Below are positions 32,540-41,543 of a DNA stretch of 64,000 nt, one piece after another. Position 1 is the first letter of the stretch; each line of letters begins with the position of its first letter. Location: NCBI GenBank assembly GCA_963714125.1, contig OY970234.1:1178001-1242000 (forward strand), read 5' to 3'. A program made the position numbers and the translations under genes. The notes under the pieces were generated by a model. It was not told where the DNA came from, ran no database searches, and saw only the letters and a program-made list of their open reading frames with translations. The stretch comes from CAWCAW01 sp963714125. Its GTDB lineage: Bacteria > Actinomycetota > Acidimicrobiia > Acidimicrobiales > UBA8190.

Positions 32540-33676
32540 GTGCTCGACCTCGACTTCACGCCCGAGCAGGACATGCTGCGCCAGACGGTGCGCGGCGTGT
32601 GCGCCACCCACAGCCCCCTGTCGGTTGTGCGCGAGCTCGAGGACGATCCGGTGGGGTACTCGGCTGAGTTGTGGAAGCAGCTGGGTGCGTTGGATGTGAT
32701 CGGCTTGTTGCTTCCCGAGGAATACGGCGGCGCGTCGATGACGGCTGTCGAAGGGGTTGTGCTCTACGAGGAACTGGGGCGCGGCATCGTGCCCACGCCG
32801 CATCTGGTGAGCACCGTGCTGTGTGGGGGAGCGCTGGCGCGCGCCGGCAGCACCGAACTCAAGGAGCAGTGGTTGCCGGGTCTGGCATCGGGCCAGTCCA
32901 TCTTCTCGGTGGCGTGGCTGGAGCCGGAGAACGGGTTCGGTCCCAAGGGTGTGCAGATGCGGGCCGTGCGCAGCGGAAGTGGGTGGGAGCTGACGGGCAC
33001 GAAACGCCACGTCGCCTTTGCCACCGCCGCCGACCGGTTGGTGGTGCTGGCCCGCACCGGCGACGGCGAAGATGCCGTCGATCTCTTCATCGTCGATCCG
33101 GCCGCATCGGGCGTGACCTTGACCCAACAGATGAGCATCGCCTCGGACGCCCAATACCGCGTCGACCTCGACGCGGTGACGGTCACCGACGCCGATCGGA
33201 TCGGCCCGGCGGCATCGGGGTGGGAAACATGGGACGCCGTCATGCACGACGCCTGCATCTTGCTGGCCGCCCAAGCCATGGGGGGCGCTCAGTATGCGCT
33301 GGACATCACCGTGCAATACGCCAAGGACCGTCACCAGTTCGACAAGCCCCTAGGCGCCTTCCAGGCCATCGCCCATTATCTGGCCGACGCCGTGACCACG
33401 GTCGACGGGGGCAGCACCCTCGTCCACGAGGCGGCCTGGGCCAGCGCCACGGAACGCTCGGTGGCGGCCCTCGCACCCATGGCCAAGTTGTTCGCCTGCC
33501 AGACCTACCGCAACGTCACGGCCATGGCCCAGCAAGTCTTCGGAGGCATCGGCTTTACCGTCGAGTTCGACATTCAGCTGTACTTCCGTCGCGCCAAGCA
33601 ACTGCAAGTGACGTGGTGGGACACGCGCTATCTCGAGGAGTTGGTGGCGTCAGCTGTGCTCGACGCCGTGCACTAA
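32540..33676 (+). CDS. Acyl-CoA dehydrogenase, subunit-like (beta type)
   Basis: This second acyl-CoA dehydrogenase of the operon has 378 residues and a GTG start three bases after the previous stop. Markers are GLLLPEEYGGASMTAVEGVV, FSVAWLEPENGFGPKG in place of the usual SEPxAGSD, and the C-terminal QVFGGIGFTVEFDIQLYFRRAKQLQ. The altered FAD loop and this C-terminus are those of the partner subunits in alpha2-beta2 FadE pairs. It probably pairs with the 29180-30358 product. It ends the operon; a short inverted repeat ACGGG/CCCGT follows the stop. Confidence 0.88.
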   Translation: MLDLDFTPEQDMLRQTVRGVCATHSPLSVVRELEDDPVGYSAELWKQLGALDVIGLLLPEEYGGASMTAVEGVVLYEELGRGIVPTPHLVSTVLCGGALARAGSTELKEQWLPGLASGQSIFSVAWLEPENGFGPKGVQMRAVRSGSGWELTGTKRHVAFATAADRLVVLARTGDGEDAVDLFIVDPAASGVTLTQQMSIASDAQYRVDLDAVTVTDADRIGPAASGWETWDAVMHDACILLAAQAMGGAQYALDITVQYAKDRHQFDKPLGAFQAIAHYLADAVTTVDGGSTLVHEAAWASATERSVAALAPMAKLFACQTYRNVTAMAQQVFGGIGFTVEFDIQLYFRRAKQLQVTWWDTRYLEELVASAVLDAVH

Positions 33677-33871
33677 CGGGGCGACGCCCGTCGCGTACAG
33701 CGCGTGCGATTGGCTCGACGCAGCACGGTTACCGCGCAGTAGCGGCGTTTGTTGTCAGCGGGTTGTCCTCATTCGCATCTCGTTCATCCACACGTCACAA
33801 GCCCGATACGGCGTATTCATATCGAGCCCATAGCCTTGGTGTTGTCCCCCCACCCCCCCCAGGGAGGTCAC

Positions 33872-33961
33872 ATGACCAAGGTCACCTACATCTATCGCCA
33901 AGTGCGCGTCGCCCTCGCCATCACGCGCTGGTCCTACGCACGGCCGGCGCCACGGCTCTAA
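33872..33961 (+). CDS. Very small basic ORF with a strong ribosome-binding site
   Basis: A 29-codon frame starts at an ATG preceded by AGGGAGGTC, a close Shine-Dalgarno match, and ends with TAA. The peptide is basic and aromatic (MTKVTYIYRQVRVALAITR is its main part) and could be amphipathic. A run of cytosines lies directly upstream. I know no family. The rest of the 33677-33991 gap shows nothing further. Confidence 0.42.
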   Translation: MTKVTYIYRQVRVALAITRWSYARPAPRL

Positions 33962-33991
33962 TACGGCCGACGACGTTGCCGCCAGACGACG

Positions 33992-34513
33992 TCAGGTATT
34001 CGGCGTGTACTCGAGCCCCAGGGCGTAGCCGGCGAGAAAGGTGTCGGCTTCTTCCATGCGGGGAAAGCGCTCGGCCAAGCGGCGAAATCGAGGTGAGTGG
34101 CTCGGTTCGATGAGGTGCGCCAGTTCGTGCACCAGTACGGCGTCGAGCACCCAGCCCGGTACGCCTCGCAGGCGTTCGGAGATGCGGATCTCGCGCGTGC
34201 CCGAAGTGCACGATCCCCACCGCTTGTTCTGGTTGGGGACCCACCTGATGGAATGGGGCTGGACGCTATCGAGGTATTGATCGGCCAAGGTGGCGGCCCG
34301 CTTGGCCAGGTCGCGATCAGAGGCGGTGACCGAAGGGCGCTGGGCCAGGACGCGTTGCACCAAGCCTTCGACGAGCTCGACCCGGTCGGCGCGAGACAGT
34401 CGAGCGGGCAGTACCACCACGACCCGACCGTCCTGCCAAAAGGCGCTGGCCGTCTTGCGCCGGCGCGTGCTGGTACGCACCTCCACCGCCGGACGAGCCA
34501 CGCGTTTGTCCAT
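33992..34513 (-). CDS. YgjP-like (DUF45) zinc metallopeptidase
   Basis: This is a probable zinc peptidase of the WLM/SprT-related group, 173 residues from the ATG at 34513; a longer frame adds an unrelated 68-residue leader. The zinc motif is HELAHL within VLVHELAHLIEPSHSPRFRRL. The upstream signature NKRWGSCTSGTREIRIS is the family mark. Function in the cell is unknown; E. coli YgjP is poorly characterised. It converges with the 29-codon ORF and is divergent from the SDR gene. Confidence 0.86.
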   Translation of the reverse strand: MDKRVARPAVEVRTSTRRRKTASAFWQDGRVVVVLPARLSRADRVELVEGLVQRVLAQRPSVTASDRDLAKRAATLADQYLDSVQPHSIRWVPNQNKRWGSCTSGTREIRISERLRGVPGWVLDAVLVHELAHLIEPSHSPRFRRLAERFPRMEEADTFLAGYALGLEYTPNT

Positions 34514-34702
34514 CACCCGATAATGGCGCGGCGGTGTGACATTCGATAGAGGCAATCGCCCTTTGTCACACAGCCTTATTGAAAGGCCTTCTGAAAGAGC
34601 GCTCGACGTCTTGCTCGATGGGGCGTTCCGCACGGGAGGTGCAGGGGTTGCCGCCCGAGCCGGCGCTGAGTTTGGCGACCCGATCCCCCATACGATCGGC
34701 GC

Positions 34703-35518
34703 ATGGCTCTTCCCCAACCGACCGAGACGACCACGTGTCTGGTGACCGGTGCCTCATCCGGTATCGGCACAGAAATTGCCCGTGAGCTGGCCAAACGTGG
34801 CCATGGCGTGACACTGGTGGCCCGCCGCCAGGACCGCCTGCAGCAGCTGGCCCAGCAACTCGTGTCCACCTACGGCGTGCGGGCCGAGACCTTGGTCGCC
34901 GATGTCAGCGACGCCGCGGCGCGCGCCGCGATGCCGTCGACTCTCGTTGAGCGCGGTCTCGAAGTGGCTGTGCTCGTCAACAACGCCGGGTTCAGCACCA
35001 CCGGTCCGGTGCACCGCAGCGACCACCAAGCCGAGGTGTCCATGATCCGTACCGACGTCGAGGCGGTCGTCGATTTGTGCAGTCTTTTCGTGCCCGCCAT
35101 GGTCGAAGGGGGGCGCGGCGGGGTGTTGAACGTGGCGTCGACGGCCGCTTTTCAGCCCCTGCCGGGCCAGGCGGGGTACGGGGCGGCCAAGGCGTTCGTG
35201 TTGTCCTACAGCCAGGCATTGCGCGAGGAGTTGAAGGGCACCGGCGTGACTTGCACAGTGCTGTGTCCGGGGCCGGTGAAAACCGAATTCGCCGAAATGG
35301 CCGGTTTCACGGTCGAAGAGTCGGAAAACTCCCTGCCGAAGTTCATGTGGGAGTCGGCCGCCGACGTCGCCGCCGTTGGGGTCCAAGGCCTCGAAGAAGG
35401 CCGGCCCGTGGCCATACCGGGCAGGGCCAACCGCATCGGCGCCTATCTGGGCTACCTCACACCCCGCGCCGCGCTGTTGCCCATGCTCGCTCGCCAGCAC
35501 CCCGTGCTCCACCGCTAA
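34703..35518 (+). CDS. Short-chain dehydrogenase/reductase
   Basis: This is a classical SDR of 271 residues. It has TGASSGIG, VNNAGFSTTG, a Ser in NVASTAAF and YGAAK, so cofactor and catalytic residues are all present. Arg42-Arg43 (VARRQDRL) after the second strand suggests NADP preference. The C-terminus (GRANRIGAYLGYLTPRAALLPML) is hydrophobic, as in membrane-associated lipid SDRs. It appears to be a single-gene unit; the substrate is unknown. Confidence 0.86.
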   Translation: MALPQPTETTTCLVTGASSGIGTEIARELAKRGHGVTLVARRQDRLQQLAQQLVSTYGVRAETLVADVSDAAARAAMPSTLVERGLEVAVLVNNAGFSTTGPVHRSDHQAEVSMIRTDVEAVVDLCSLFVPAMVEGGRGGVLNVASTAAFQPLPGQAGYGAAKAFVLSYSQALREELKGTGVTCTVLCPGPVKTEFAEMAGFTVEESENSLPKFMWESAADVAAVGVQGLEEGRPVAIPGRANRIGAYLGYLTPRAALLPMLARQHPVLHR

Positions 35519-35690
35519 CGCCGCCCGCAAGCCGAAGCTGCGGTGGTTGGCGGCTCGAGGGTCGTTGACAGCGCCGCCCGGCGACGCCACCATCGGCACT
35601 GCGGCCACGCCACCGTTTGGGGATTGAGGGGCGAGACGCTTCAGAGGTGGCCGGCAGTGCGCCGATGCCATTCCTCGGGAGGGCGAGCAC

Positions 35691-36959
35691 ATGGTGCGAC
35701 GGAGCACACCGGCGATCCGGGCTCGCCTGGAAGCCGTCAGCGAGACGCTTCGTGGGCAATGGCGCCCTGTCGTCGTGCCTGGACTGTTCGTCTGGGCCCT
35801 GGCCACGGTGGTGACCGCCACGTTGCTGCATCCCGGCGACGTCACCGAGTATTCGACCTATGCGCACGCGGCGTTGACGGCCCCGATGTTTCACCATCTG
35901 CCGTCGGAGTACCCGGCCCCCGCACTGGTGATTTTCCTGCTGCCGTTGCTCATTCCTCTGGCCTACCCGTGGGCCTTCGCTGTGCTGGCGGGGATGGCCT
36001 TGGTGGCATTGGTCACGAGCTACCAGGGCTCATCCATCGCCGGTTGGGACGTCGCCAGCGCCCGACGCCTGATCGCCTATCTGGCCCTCGGATCGGTCAT
36101 GGTGGTGGCAGGCCGCTACGACATCTTCGCCACGTTGGCCGCCTTGTGGTCCTTGCGAGCGGCGAAGCAGGGCCGGTGGTCAGCGGCGTGGACGTGGAGC
36201 ACGGTGGGCTTTGCTTTGAAGTTGTTCCCCGCCATCTTTTGGCCCGCTTTCTTCATCGCCGAATGGCGTCGTGAGCGTCGCCTTCCGCTCCAGCGCCTGG
36301 CCTGGGTGGCCGGTGGAGTGGTGGTCGTGGCCGTCGTGCCGGCGCTGTTCGACCCCGGCGCCGTGCTCAACGTGGCGCACTTCTATGTGCACCGCCCCAC
36401 CGAGATCGGCAGTCTGGCCGCCGGTTTGTCGCTATTGCTCGACTGGCGCAGCACCCGGTGGATCAACACGTTTCACAGCCTCAACGTCTTCAATGCGATG
36501 GCGGCACCGGTGTCGATGGTGATCCTCATCGCCGCGGTGATCGGGTGCATTGCACTGTGGAGAGTCCAGATCCGAGGCCGGTTGCCAATGGAGGCGGTGT
36601 GCCTGGTCACGCTGACCTTGGCCGTGGTGGGCGGCAAGGTGCTGTCGGTGCAGTACCTCATCTGGCTCATGCCCTTGTGGGCGCTGTACCGAGTGCGGGC
36701 CTCGTGGGTGGGGGCTTGCGTGATCAATCTGGCCATCTTCCCGTATGCGGCCGCGGCCGAACGGGTCGGACATCCCAATCACGCGCTGGCGGTCACCATC
36801 ACGCTGGCGTTTTTGACCCGCGACGTGCTGGTGGCGGTCGGCACCGCCACCTGGCTGTGGTCGTTGCGGGGCCATGGCGCCGAGGCTGATTCGGGCTCAA
36901 TTGGTCCCGTTGCGGCGGGCCTGCCCGACGAAAGGGCCGTTCTCCAAATTCGTAGGTAG
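35691..36959 (+). CDS. GT87-like polytopic membrane glycosyltransferase
   Basis: This is a 422-residue membrane protein with about ten helices. GRYDIFATLAALWSLRAAKQGR followed by GFALKLFPAIFWPAFF is the hallmark of the GT87 (DUF2029) family, in which polyprenyl-phosphate mannose is the usual donor. SEYPAPALVIF in the first loop is also typical. The early GDVTEY holds an acidic residue that could be the GT-C-type catalytic Asp. The ATG has GGGAGGGCG upstream. It lies just before the Tad locus on the same strand and could glycosylate wall or pilus components; that link is only positional. Confidence 0.72.
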   Translation: MVRRSTPAIRARLEAVSETLRGQWRPVVVPGLFVWALATVVTATLLHPGDVTEYSTYAHAALTAPMFHHLPSEYPAPALVIFLLPLLIPLAYPWAFAVLAGMALVALVTSYQGSSIAGWDVASARRLIAYLALGSVMVVAGRYDIFATLAALWSLRAAKQGRWSAAWTWSTVGFALKLFPAIFWPAFFIAEWRRERRLPLQRLAWVAGGVVVVAVVPALFDPGAVLNVAHFYVHRPTEIGSLAAGLSLLLDWRSTRWINTFHSLNVFNAMAAPVSMVILIAAVIGCIALWRVQIRGRLPMEAVCLVTLTLAVVGGKVLSVQYLIWLMPLWALYRVRASWVGACVINLAIFPYAAAAERVGHPNHALAVTITLAFLTRDVLVAVGTATWLWSLRGHGAEADSGSIGPVAAGLPDERAVLQIRR

Positions 36960-37098
36960 GTCCTGGGACTCATTTGGCTCTGTAGGCATTGTCAAGTGGC
37001 TCTTCGACCCGCACTATGGCGATGGATTCCTGTCTCAGCGAGACGCCTCCGGCGTTTCACATGCGTTTCAGGGGCCTGTCGGTACGAGGGAGGACGGG

Positions 37099-37848
37099 AT
37101 GACACCCAAACGGACCATCGTGGTCGCGGTCGCGGTTGCTGTCGGCGTATTGGCTGCCGTGTTGAGTTATGTGTTCCTCAACAACGCGCAGAAGCAGGCG
37201 TACCACGGAGCCAAGCTCGTCCCGGCCTACGTGGTGAGCAAGGCGGTGCCTCGCTCGTTGACCGGCGCCCAGGCCATCAGTGGTGGCTATCTCCAGCAGG
37301 AGAGCCTGCCCCGCAAGTTCCGGCCCCCGTCAGCGGTGACCAACCTGAACTCGCTCAACGGCAAGGAGGCCATCTCCAGCTACGCCGTGGGCCAGGTACT
37401 GGTGTCATCGATGTTCGTGAACCCCCTCGCTGCGGTCAACAGCTTCTCCCAGCTCATTCCGGCTGGCGACGTGGCTGTCACCATCTCTGAAGACCCTGTG
37501 CACGGCGTGGCTGACCTCGAGGTCCCCGGCGACAAGGTGGACCTGCTCGTGACCGTCAACAACCAGGAGAGCACGCTGCTGCAGAACGTGCCCATCTTGG
37601 CCATCGGCGAGAGCACGTCCACCACCAGCACCAACGTGCAGACCGACGCCTCGACGCCTACGACGCAAGCCAACACCAGCGGGCTGTTCACCGTGGCCGT
37701 CAACCCGGCCGAGGCCACTCGGATCGCGTTGGCGCAGCAGGAGAGCCTCGGGCTGTACATGCTCCTCGTGCCGCCGGGTAACCCGGTAGTGACGGTGCCG
37801 TCGGCCACCACGGGGAACTTCCTTTCAGGTCCCCAGGCTGCGAGTTAA
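37099..37848 (+). CDS. cpaB: Flp pilus assembly protein CpaB/RcpC
   Basis: This is the first gene of the Tad pilus block. The 249-residue protein has one N-terminal helix (residues 6-26) and an SAF-like domain: VPAYVVSKAVPRSLTGAQAI and YLQQESLPRKFRP, then DVAVTISEDPVHGVADLEVPGDKVDLLVT, the RcpC/CpaB signature. The ATG at 37099 follows GAGGGAGGACGGG; the frame runs further up without a better site. CpaB is thought to act in the periplasm or wall zone during pilus assembly. The 139 bases upstream (36960-37098) hold no gene. Confidence 0.88.
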   Translation: MTPKRTIVVAVAVAVGVLAAVLSYVFLNNAQKQAYHGAKLVPAYVVSKAVPRSLTGAQAISGGYLQQESLPRKFRPPSAVTNLNSLNGKEAISSYAVGQVLVSSMFVNPLAAVNSFSQLIPAGDVAVTISEDPVHGVADLEVPGDKVDLLVTVNNQESTLLQNVPILAIGESTSTTSTNVQTDASTPTTQANTSGLFTVAVNPAEATRIALAQQESLGLYMLLVPPGNPVVTVPSATTGNFLSGPQAAS

Positions 37849-37851
37849 GCC

Positions 37852-39072
37852 ATGGCGCAAGCACTTGCGCGGCCGATCCCCGAAGAGGACCACATCGTTG
37901 TCAGCGTTGTGGACTCCAACGAGACCGTCCGGACGATCCTTACCGAGCACATACGGAAGCTCGACTTCGACGCCGTAGCGTGCGAGGACCTCCAGGGCCT
38001 CATGAAGGTGGCCGATTCGACGACGCCCATCGTCGTCATCTTCGGACCCACCGAGCCCCCCGAGGAAGTCATCGAGAAACTCAACGGTCTGCTGGCCTTT
38101 CGCACCGGCGTGGGCGCCATCATGATCGTCCACGAGTTGAACGCGGATGTCCTCAAGCAGGCCCTGCGGGCTGGGCTTGACGATGTCGTGCCGGCGTCGG
38201 CCGACGACGGCGAGCTGCGCGAAGCCGTGTCTCGGACCATTGACCGGTTGGTGCGCCAACCCGACCAGCAGCCCGAGGCGCCCGCCGCCAAGAGCGTGTC
38301 CACGTCGACCCAAGGACGGGTCATCACGGTGTGCGGCACCAAAGGCGGCACCGGCAAATCGGTCGTGGCCATCAACGTGGCCGTGTCGCTGGCCAAGCGG
38401 ACCATTCAGCCTGTCGTGCTCGTCGATGCCGACCTGCAGTTCGGCGACGTGGCCTTGATGCTGCAGTTGCAGCCCGTGCACACCATCGCTGAGGCGGTGG
38501 CGGCCGGCGATCGCCTCGACGGGACCTTGCTCGAGCGGCTGTTGCTCCGGCATTCCCCCAGTGGTCTGTTCGTGCTGGCGGCCCCGACAGAGCCCGGTTC
38601 GGCCGATCTGGTGGGCAGCGAAGAGCTGACCCGCATCGTCAGCGTCTTGCGCGAGCACTGCGCCTATGTGGTCATCGATACTCCGGCCAACTTCTCCAAC
38701 GCCACGTTGGGCGCCATCAATGTGGCCGACGACGTCTTGGTGCTGGCTGGGTTGGACGTCATGAGCCTCAAGAGCGCTCGCGTCGGGCTCGAGACCCTGC
38801 GGGTCATGGGAGTTCCGCTGTCCAAGGTCAAGTTCGTGCTCAACCGGGCCAACACCAAAGTCGGCCTCACCGAGCGCGACGCCCAGCGGGCCGTGCAGCT
38901 TGAGATCGATGCGGCGTTGCCCAGCGACATCGTGGTGGCCGAGTCGGTCAACCGCGGCGTCCCCGTAGTCATGAGCACACCGCGCTCACGTTTTGCCCGG
39001 GTCATCGACGACCTCGCCAAGAGGTTGATGGTTCCCGAAGCCAGTTCTGAACCGCCGGCGGAGACTTCCTAG
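37852..39072 (+). CDS. tadZ: TadZ/CpaE-type MinD-like ATPase
   Basis: TadZ/CpaE localises the pilus machine in the cell. The 406-residue protein has an N-terminal receiver-like domain (about 14-125) that lacks a clear phospho-acceptor Asp, then a linker and a ParA/MinD ATPase domain. The deviant Walker A motif KGGTGKS is at about 163-169; VDADLQFGDVALML holds the Walker A' acidic residue, and VIDTPAN the switch II. FVLNRANTKVGLTERD is family-like. It lies three bases after cpaB and starts with an ATG. Confidence 0.9.
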   Translation: MAQALARPIPEEDHIVVSVVDSNETVRTILTEHIRKLDFDAVACEDLQGLMKVADSTTPIVVIFGPTEPPEEVIEKLNGLLAFRTGVGAIMIVHELNADVLKQALRAGLDDVVPASADDGELREAVSRTIDRLVRQPDQQPEAPAAKSVSTSTQGRVITVCGTKGGTGKSVVAINVAVSLAKRTIQPVVLVDADLQFGDVALMLQLQPVHTIAEAVAAGDRLDGTLLERLLLRHSPSGLFVLAAPTEPGSADLVGSEELTRIVSVLREHCAYVVIDTPANFSNATLGAINVADDVLVLAGLDVMSLKSARVGLETLRVMGVPLSKVKFVLNRANTKVGLTERDAQRAVQLEIDAALPSDIVVAESVNRGVPVVMSTPRSRFARVIDDLAKRLMVPEASSEPPAETS

Positions 39073-39083
39073 GGGGACGTGCG

Positions 39084-40568
39084 ATGTCACTTTCTGATCA
39101 GTTGCGCGGCATGACTTCACCTGCGAGCACCGACGACCGCAGCACGGTGCTCGAAGAGGTCCACCTGCGCGTCCACCAGCGGTTGATCGACGAGCTCGGG
39201 CCCGCCCTGTCTGAAGGCCGGGTGGCACCGAATGACCTTCGTCGCCGGGTGAACGCGCAGCTGCAAGCGGCGCTGGCCGACGAGGCCACGCCGTTGTCGC
39301 TGGCCGACAAGGCCCGCCTCGGTGAGGAGATCGCCGACGACATCCTGGGCTATGGGCCCATCACGCCTTATCTCGACGACCCGGCCGTGTCCGAGGTCAT
39401 GGTCAACGGCCCCGATCGCGTCTACATCGAGAGCAAGGGCAAGATCATCCGCACTAACACCCGGTTCCTCAACGAGAACCACCTGCGCCGGGTCATCGAC
39501 AAGATCGTGGGCGAGGTCAGCCGGCGTGTGGACGAGTCCTCGCCCATGGTTGACGCCCGCCTCCCTGACGGATCTCGTATCAATGCCGTGGTGCACCCCC
39601 TGGCCGTCGGTGGCCCCTTCCTCACCATCAGGAAGTTCTCCGCCGAAGGACTCGGCGTCAACGACTTGATCGCCAACAAGACCTTCACCGGTCCGGCGGC
39701 CGCCTTCGTCGAGGCGTGCGTGGTGGGTCGGCTGAATGTGGTGGTGTCGGGTGGTACCGACGCCGGCAAGACGACCCTGTTGAACGTGCTGTCCTCGTTC
39801 ATCCCCAGTGACGAGCGCATCGTGACCATCGAGGACTCCAAGGAGCTCCAGCTCCGCCAGGACCACGTGGTCTCGCTCGAGGCCCGCCCGCCCAACATCG
39901 AGGGTAGGGGAGAGGTCACCATTCGCGATCTCGTGCGTAACTCCTTGCGTATGCGCCCCGACCGCATCGTGGTTGGTGAGTGTCGTGGCGGCGAAGCCCT
40001 CGACATGCTCCAGGCCATGAACACCGGGCACGAAGGCTCGCTGACCACCATCCACTCCAACAGCCCTCGAGACACCCTTTCGAGAATCGAGACGATGACG
40101 CTGATGGCTGGTTTCGACCTTCCCATCCGTGTCATCCGGGAGCAGATGTCTTCGGCCATCGACCTCGTCGTCCAGCTCACGCGTCTGCGTGACGGCACCC
40201 GCCGCGTCACCCAGATCTCCGAGGTGCAGCACATGGAGGGCGACGTCATCATCATGCAGGACTTGTTCACGTTCGACTTTGCGGCCGGCATCGACGACGA
40301 GGGCATGTACCGGGGATCGCTCAAGTCGCTCGGAATCCGTCCCCGTTTCACCGACAAGCTCGAGGAGTCCGGCGTGGTGCTCGACGCCGAGCTGTTCGAC
40401 GCCGAGTCCCTGGTGCAAACGCCGTACTTCGTGCTGCGGGCCAAGTCCCTCAACCAGAACGTGGTGAAGTCACAAGCCAGTGACGCCGCGCTCAATGGCG
40501 ACAAGGCACCTCACGAGGACAAGCCCCAGAACGGTACGAAGCCTCAGAACGGTGCGAAGCCTAAATGA
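39084..40568 (+). CDS. tadA: TadA/CpaF secretion ATPase
   Basis: This hexameric type II/IV secretion ATPase drives pilus assembly. It has 494 residues: an N-terminal domain (DEVMVNGP type, here VSEVMVNGPDRVYIE near 120), then Walker A GGTDAGKTT near 223-231, the Asp box TIEDSKELQL, Walker B RPDRIVVGECRGGE and the His box TGHEGSLTTIHSN. All active-site elements are present. The C-terminus is a charged tail with a repeat of KPQNGT-like units. The next gene overlaps the stop by four bases. Confidence 0.95.
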   Translation: MSLSDQLRGMTSPASTDDRSTVLEEVHLRVHQRLIDELGPALSEGRVAPNDLRRRVNAQLQAALADEATPLSLADKARLGEEIADDILGYGPITPYLDDPAVSEVMVNGPDRVYIESKGKIIRTNTRFLNENHLRRVIDKIVGEVSRRVDESSPMVDARLPDGSRINAVVHPLAVGGPFLTIRKFSAEGLGVNDLIANKTFTGPAAAFVEACVVGRLNVVVSGGTDAGKTTLLNVLSSFIPSDERIVTIEDSKELQLRQDHVVSLEARPPNIEGRGEVTIRDLVRNSLRMRPDRIVVGECRGGEALDMLQAMNTGHEGSLTTIHSNSPRDTLSRIETMTLMAGFDLPIRVIREQMSSAIDLVVQLTRLRDGTRRVTQISEVQHMEGDVIIMQDLFTFDFAAGIDDEGMYRGSLKSLGIRPRFTDKLEESGVVLDAELFDAESLVQTPYFVLRAKSLNQNVVKSQASDAALNGDKAPHEDKPQNGTKPQNGAKPK

Positions 40569-41542
40569 GCGTTTTCATCCCCATCCTCGTTCTGGCCGCC
40601 GCCGGTCTCCTCACCTGGGGAGTCCTGGGGTTGGTCGTGCGCGAGCGCACGGCCCGTCTCGACCAGGCGCTGGCGCCCTACTCGTTGCAACGGTCGTCTC
40701 CTTCGGACGCCGCCCTGTCGTCGGGCTCCGGGGACCTGGTGCAGTCGCCGCTCCTGCAGCGGGCCATCGACGCGGTGGCGCTCATCGCCACGCGCCGCGG
40801 CCTCATGCCGGTCGTGGAGTCCAAGCTGAACGAAGCCGACGTCCCCATCCGTCCGGCCGAAGCGGTGTTCTTCTGGCTGGTGTCGGTGGTGGTGGCAGCG
40901 GTTATTGGTGGATTCGGGTTCGGCCCCATCTGGGGCCTTATCGCCGGCGCCGTGTTCGTGGTCGTCCCCTTCGGCGTCCTCGACACCATGGCCAAGCGCC
41001 GCACGCGGGCCTTCGCCGATCAACTCCCCGACATGCTCCAACTGCTCAGCACCACGCTGCGCTCGGGCTTCTCGATCTTGCAGGGCCTTGAAGCCGTATC
41101 CCGGCAGATCTCCGACCCCATCGGCAAGGAGATGCGGGGCGTGGTGGCCGAAGCCCGCTTGGGCCGGCCTCTCGTCAGTGCGCTGGTGGAAGTGGCGCAT
41201 CGGCTCAAGAGCGAGGACTTCGAGTGGGTGGCCACGGCCATCGGCATCCAGCAGGAGGTCGGCGGCAACCTGGCCGAACTGCTCGACATCGTGTCGGAGA
41301 CCATGAACGCCCGCAGCCGGTTGCGTCGTGAGGCCCACGCGCTGACCGCCGAGGGTCGCATCGGTGCCCTCATCATCTCGATCCTGCCCATCGCCATCGG
41401 GCTGTTCGTCTACGTCGTCAATCCGAGCTACCTCACCCCGTTGTTCCACAGCGGCGTCGGCGAGATCCTTTTCTACGGGTCGATCGGCCTGGCCGTCATC
41501 GGGATCCTGTGGTTGCGTCGGATCATCGAGATCGAGGTGTGA
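40565..41542 (+). CDS. tadB: Inner-membrane platform protein TadB
   Basis: TadB forms the inner-membrane base of the Tad pilus together with TadC. The 325-residue protein has helices at about 2-22, 102-135, 270-290 and 300-320 and the T2SSF domain, seen as FADQLPDMLQLLSTTLRSGFSILQGLEAVS and EFEWVATAIGIQQEVGGNLAELLD-like sequence. The ATG overlaps the tadA stop (ATGA). It is the usual gene order. Confidence 0.92.
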   Translation: MSVFIPILVLAAAGLLTWGVLGLVVRERTARLDQALAPYSLQRSSPSDAALSSGSGDLVQSPLLQRAIDAVALIATRRGLMPVVESKLNEADVPIRPAEAVFFWLVSVVVAAVIGGFGFGPIWGLIAGAVFVVVPFGVLDTMAKRRTRAFADQLPDMLQLLSTTLRSGFSILQGLEAVSRQISDPIGKEMRGVVAEARLGRPLVSALVEVAHRLKSEDFEWVATAIGIQQEVGGNLAELLDIVSETMNARSRLRREAHALTAEGRIGALIISILPIAIGLFVYVVNPSYLTPLFHSGVGEILFYGSIGLAVIGILWLRRIIEIEV

Positions 41543-41543
41543 C

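Noticed and set aside
36960..37098. Cyclic-di-GMP riboswitch before the Tad operon
   Set aside because: A GCCTCCGGC-like stretch is present, but the rest of the GEMM core could not be found.
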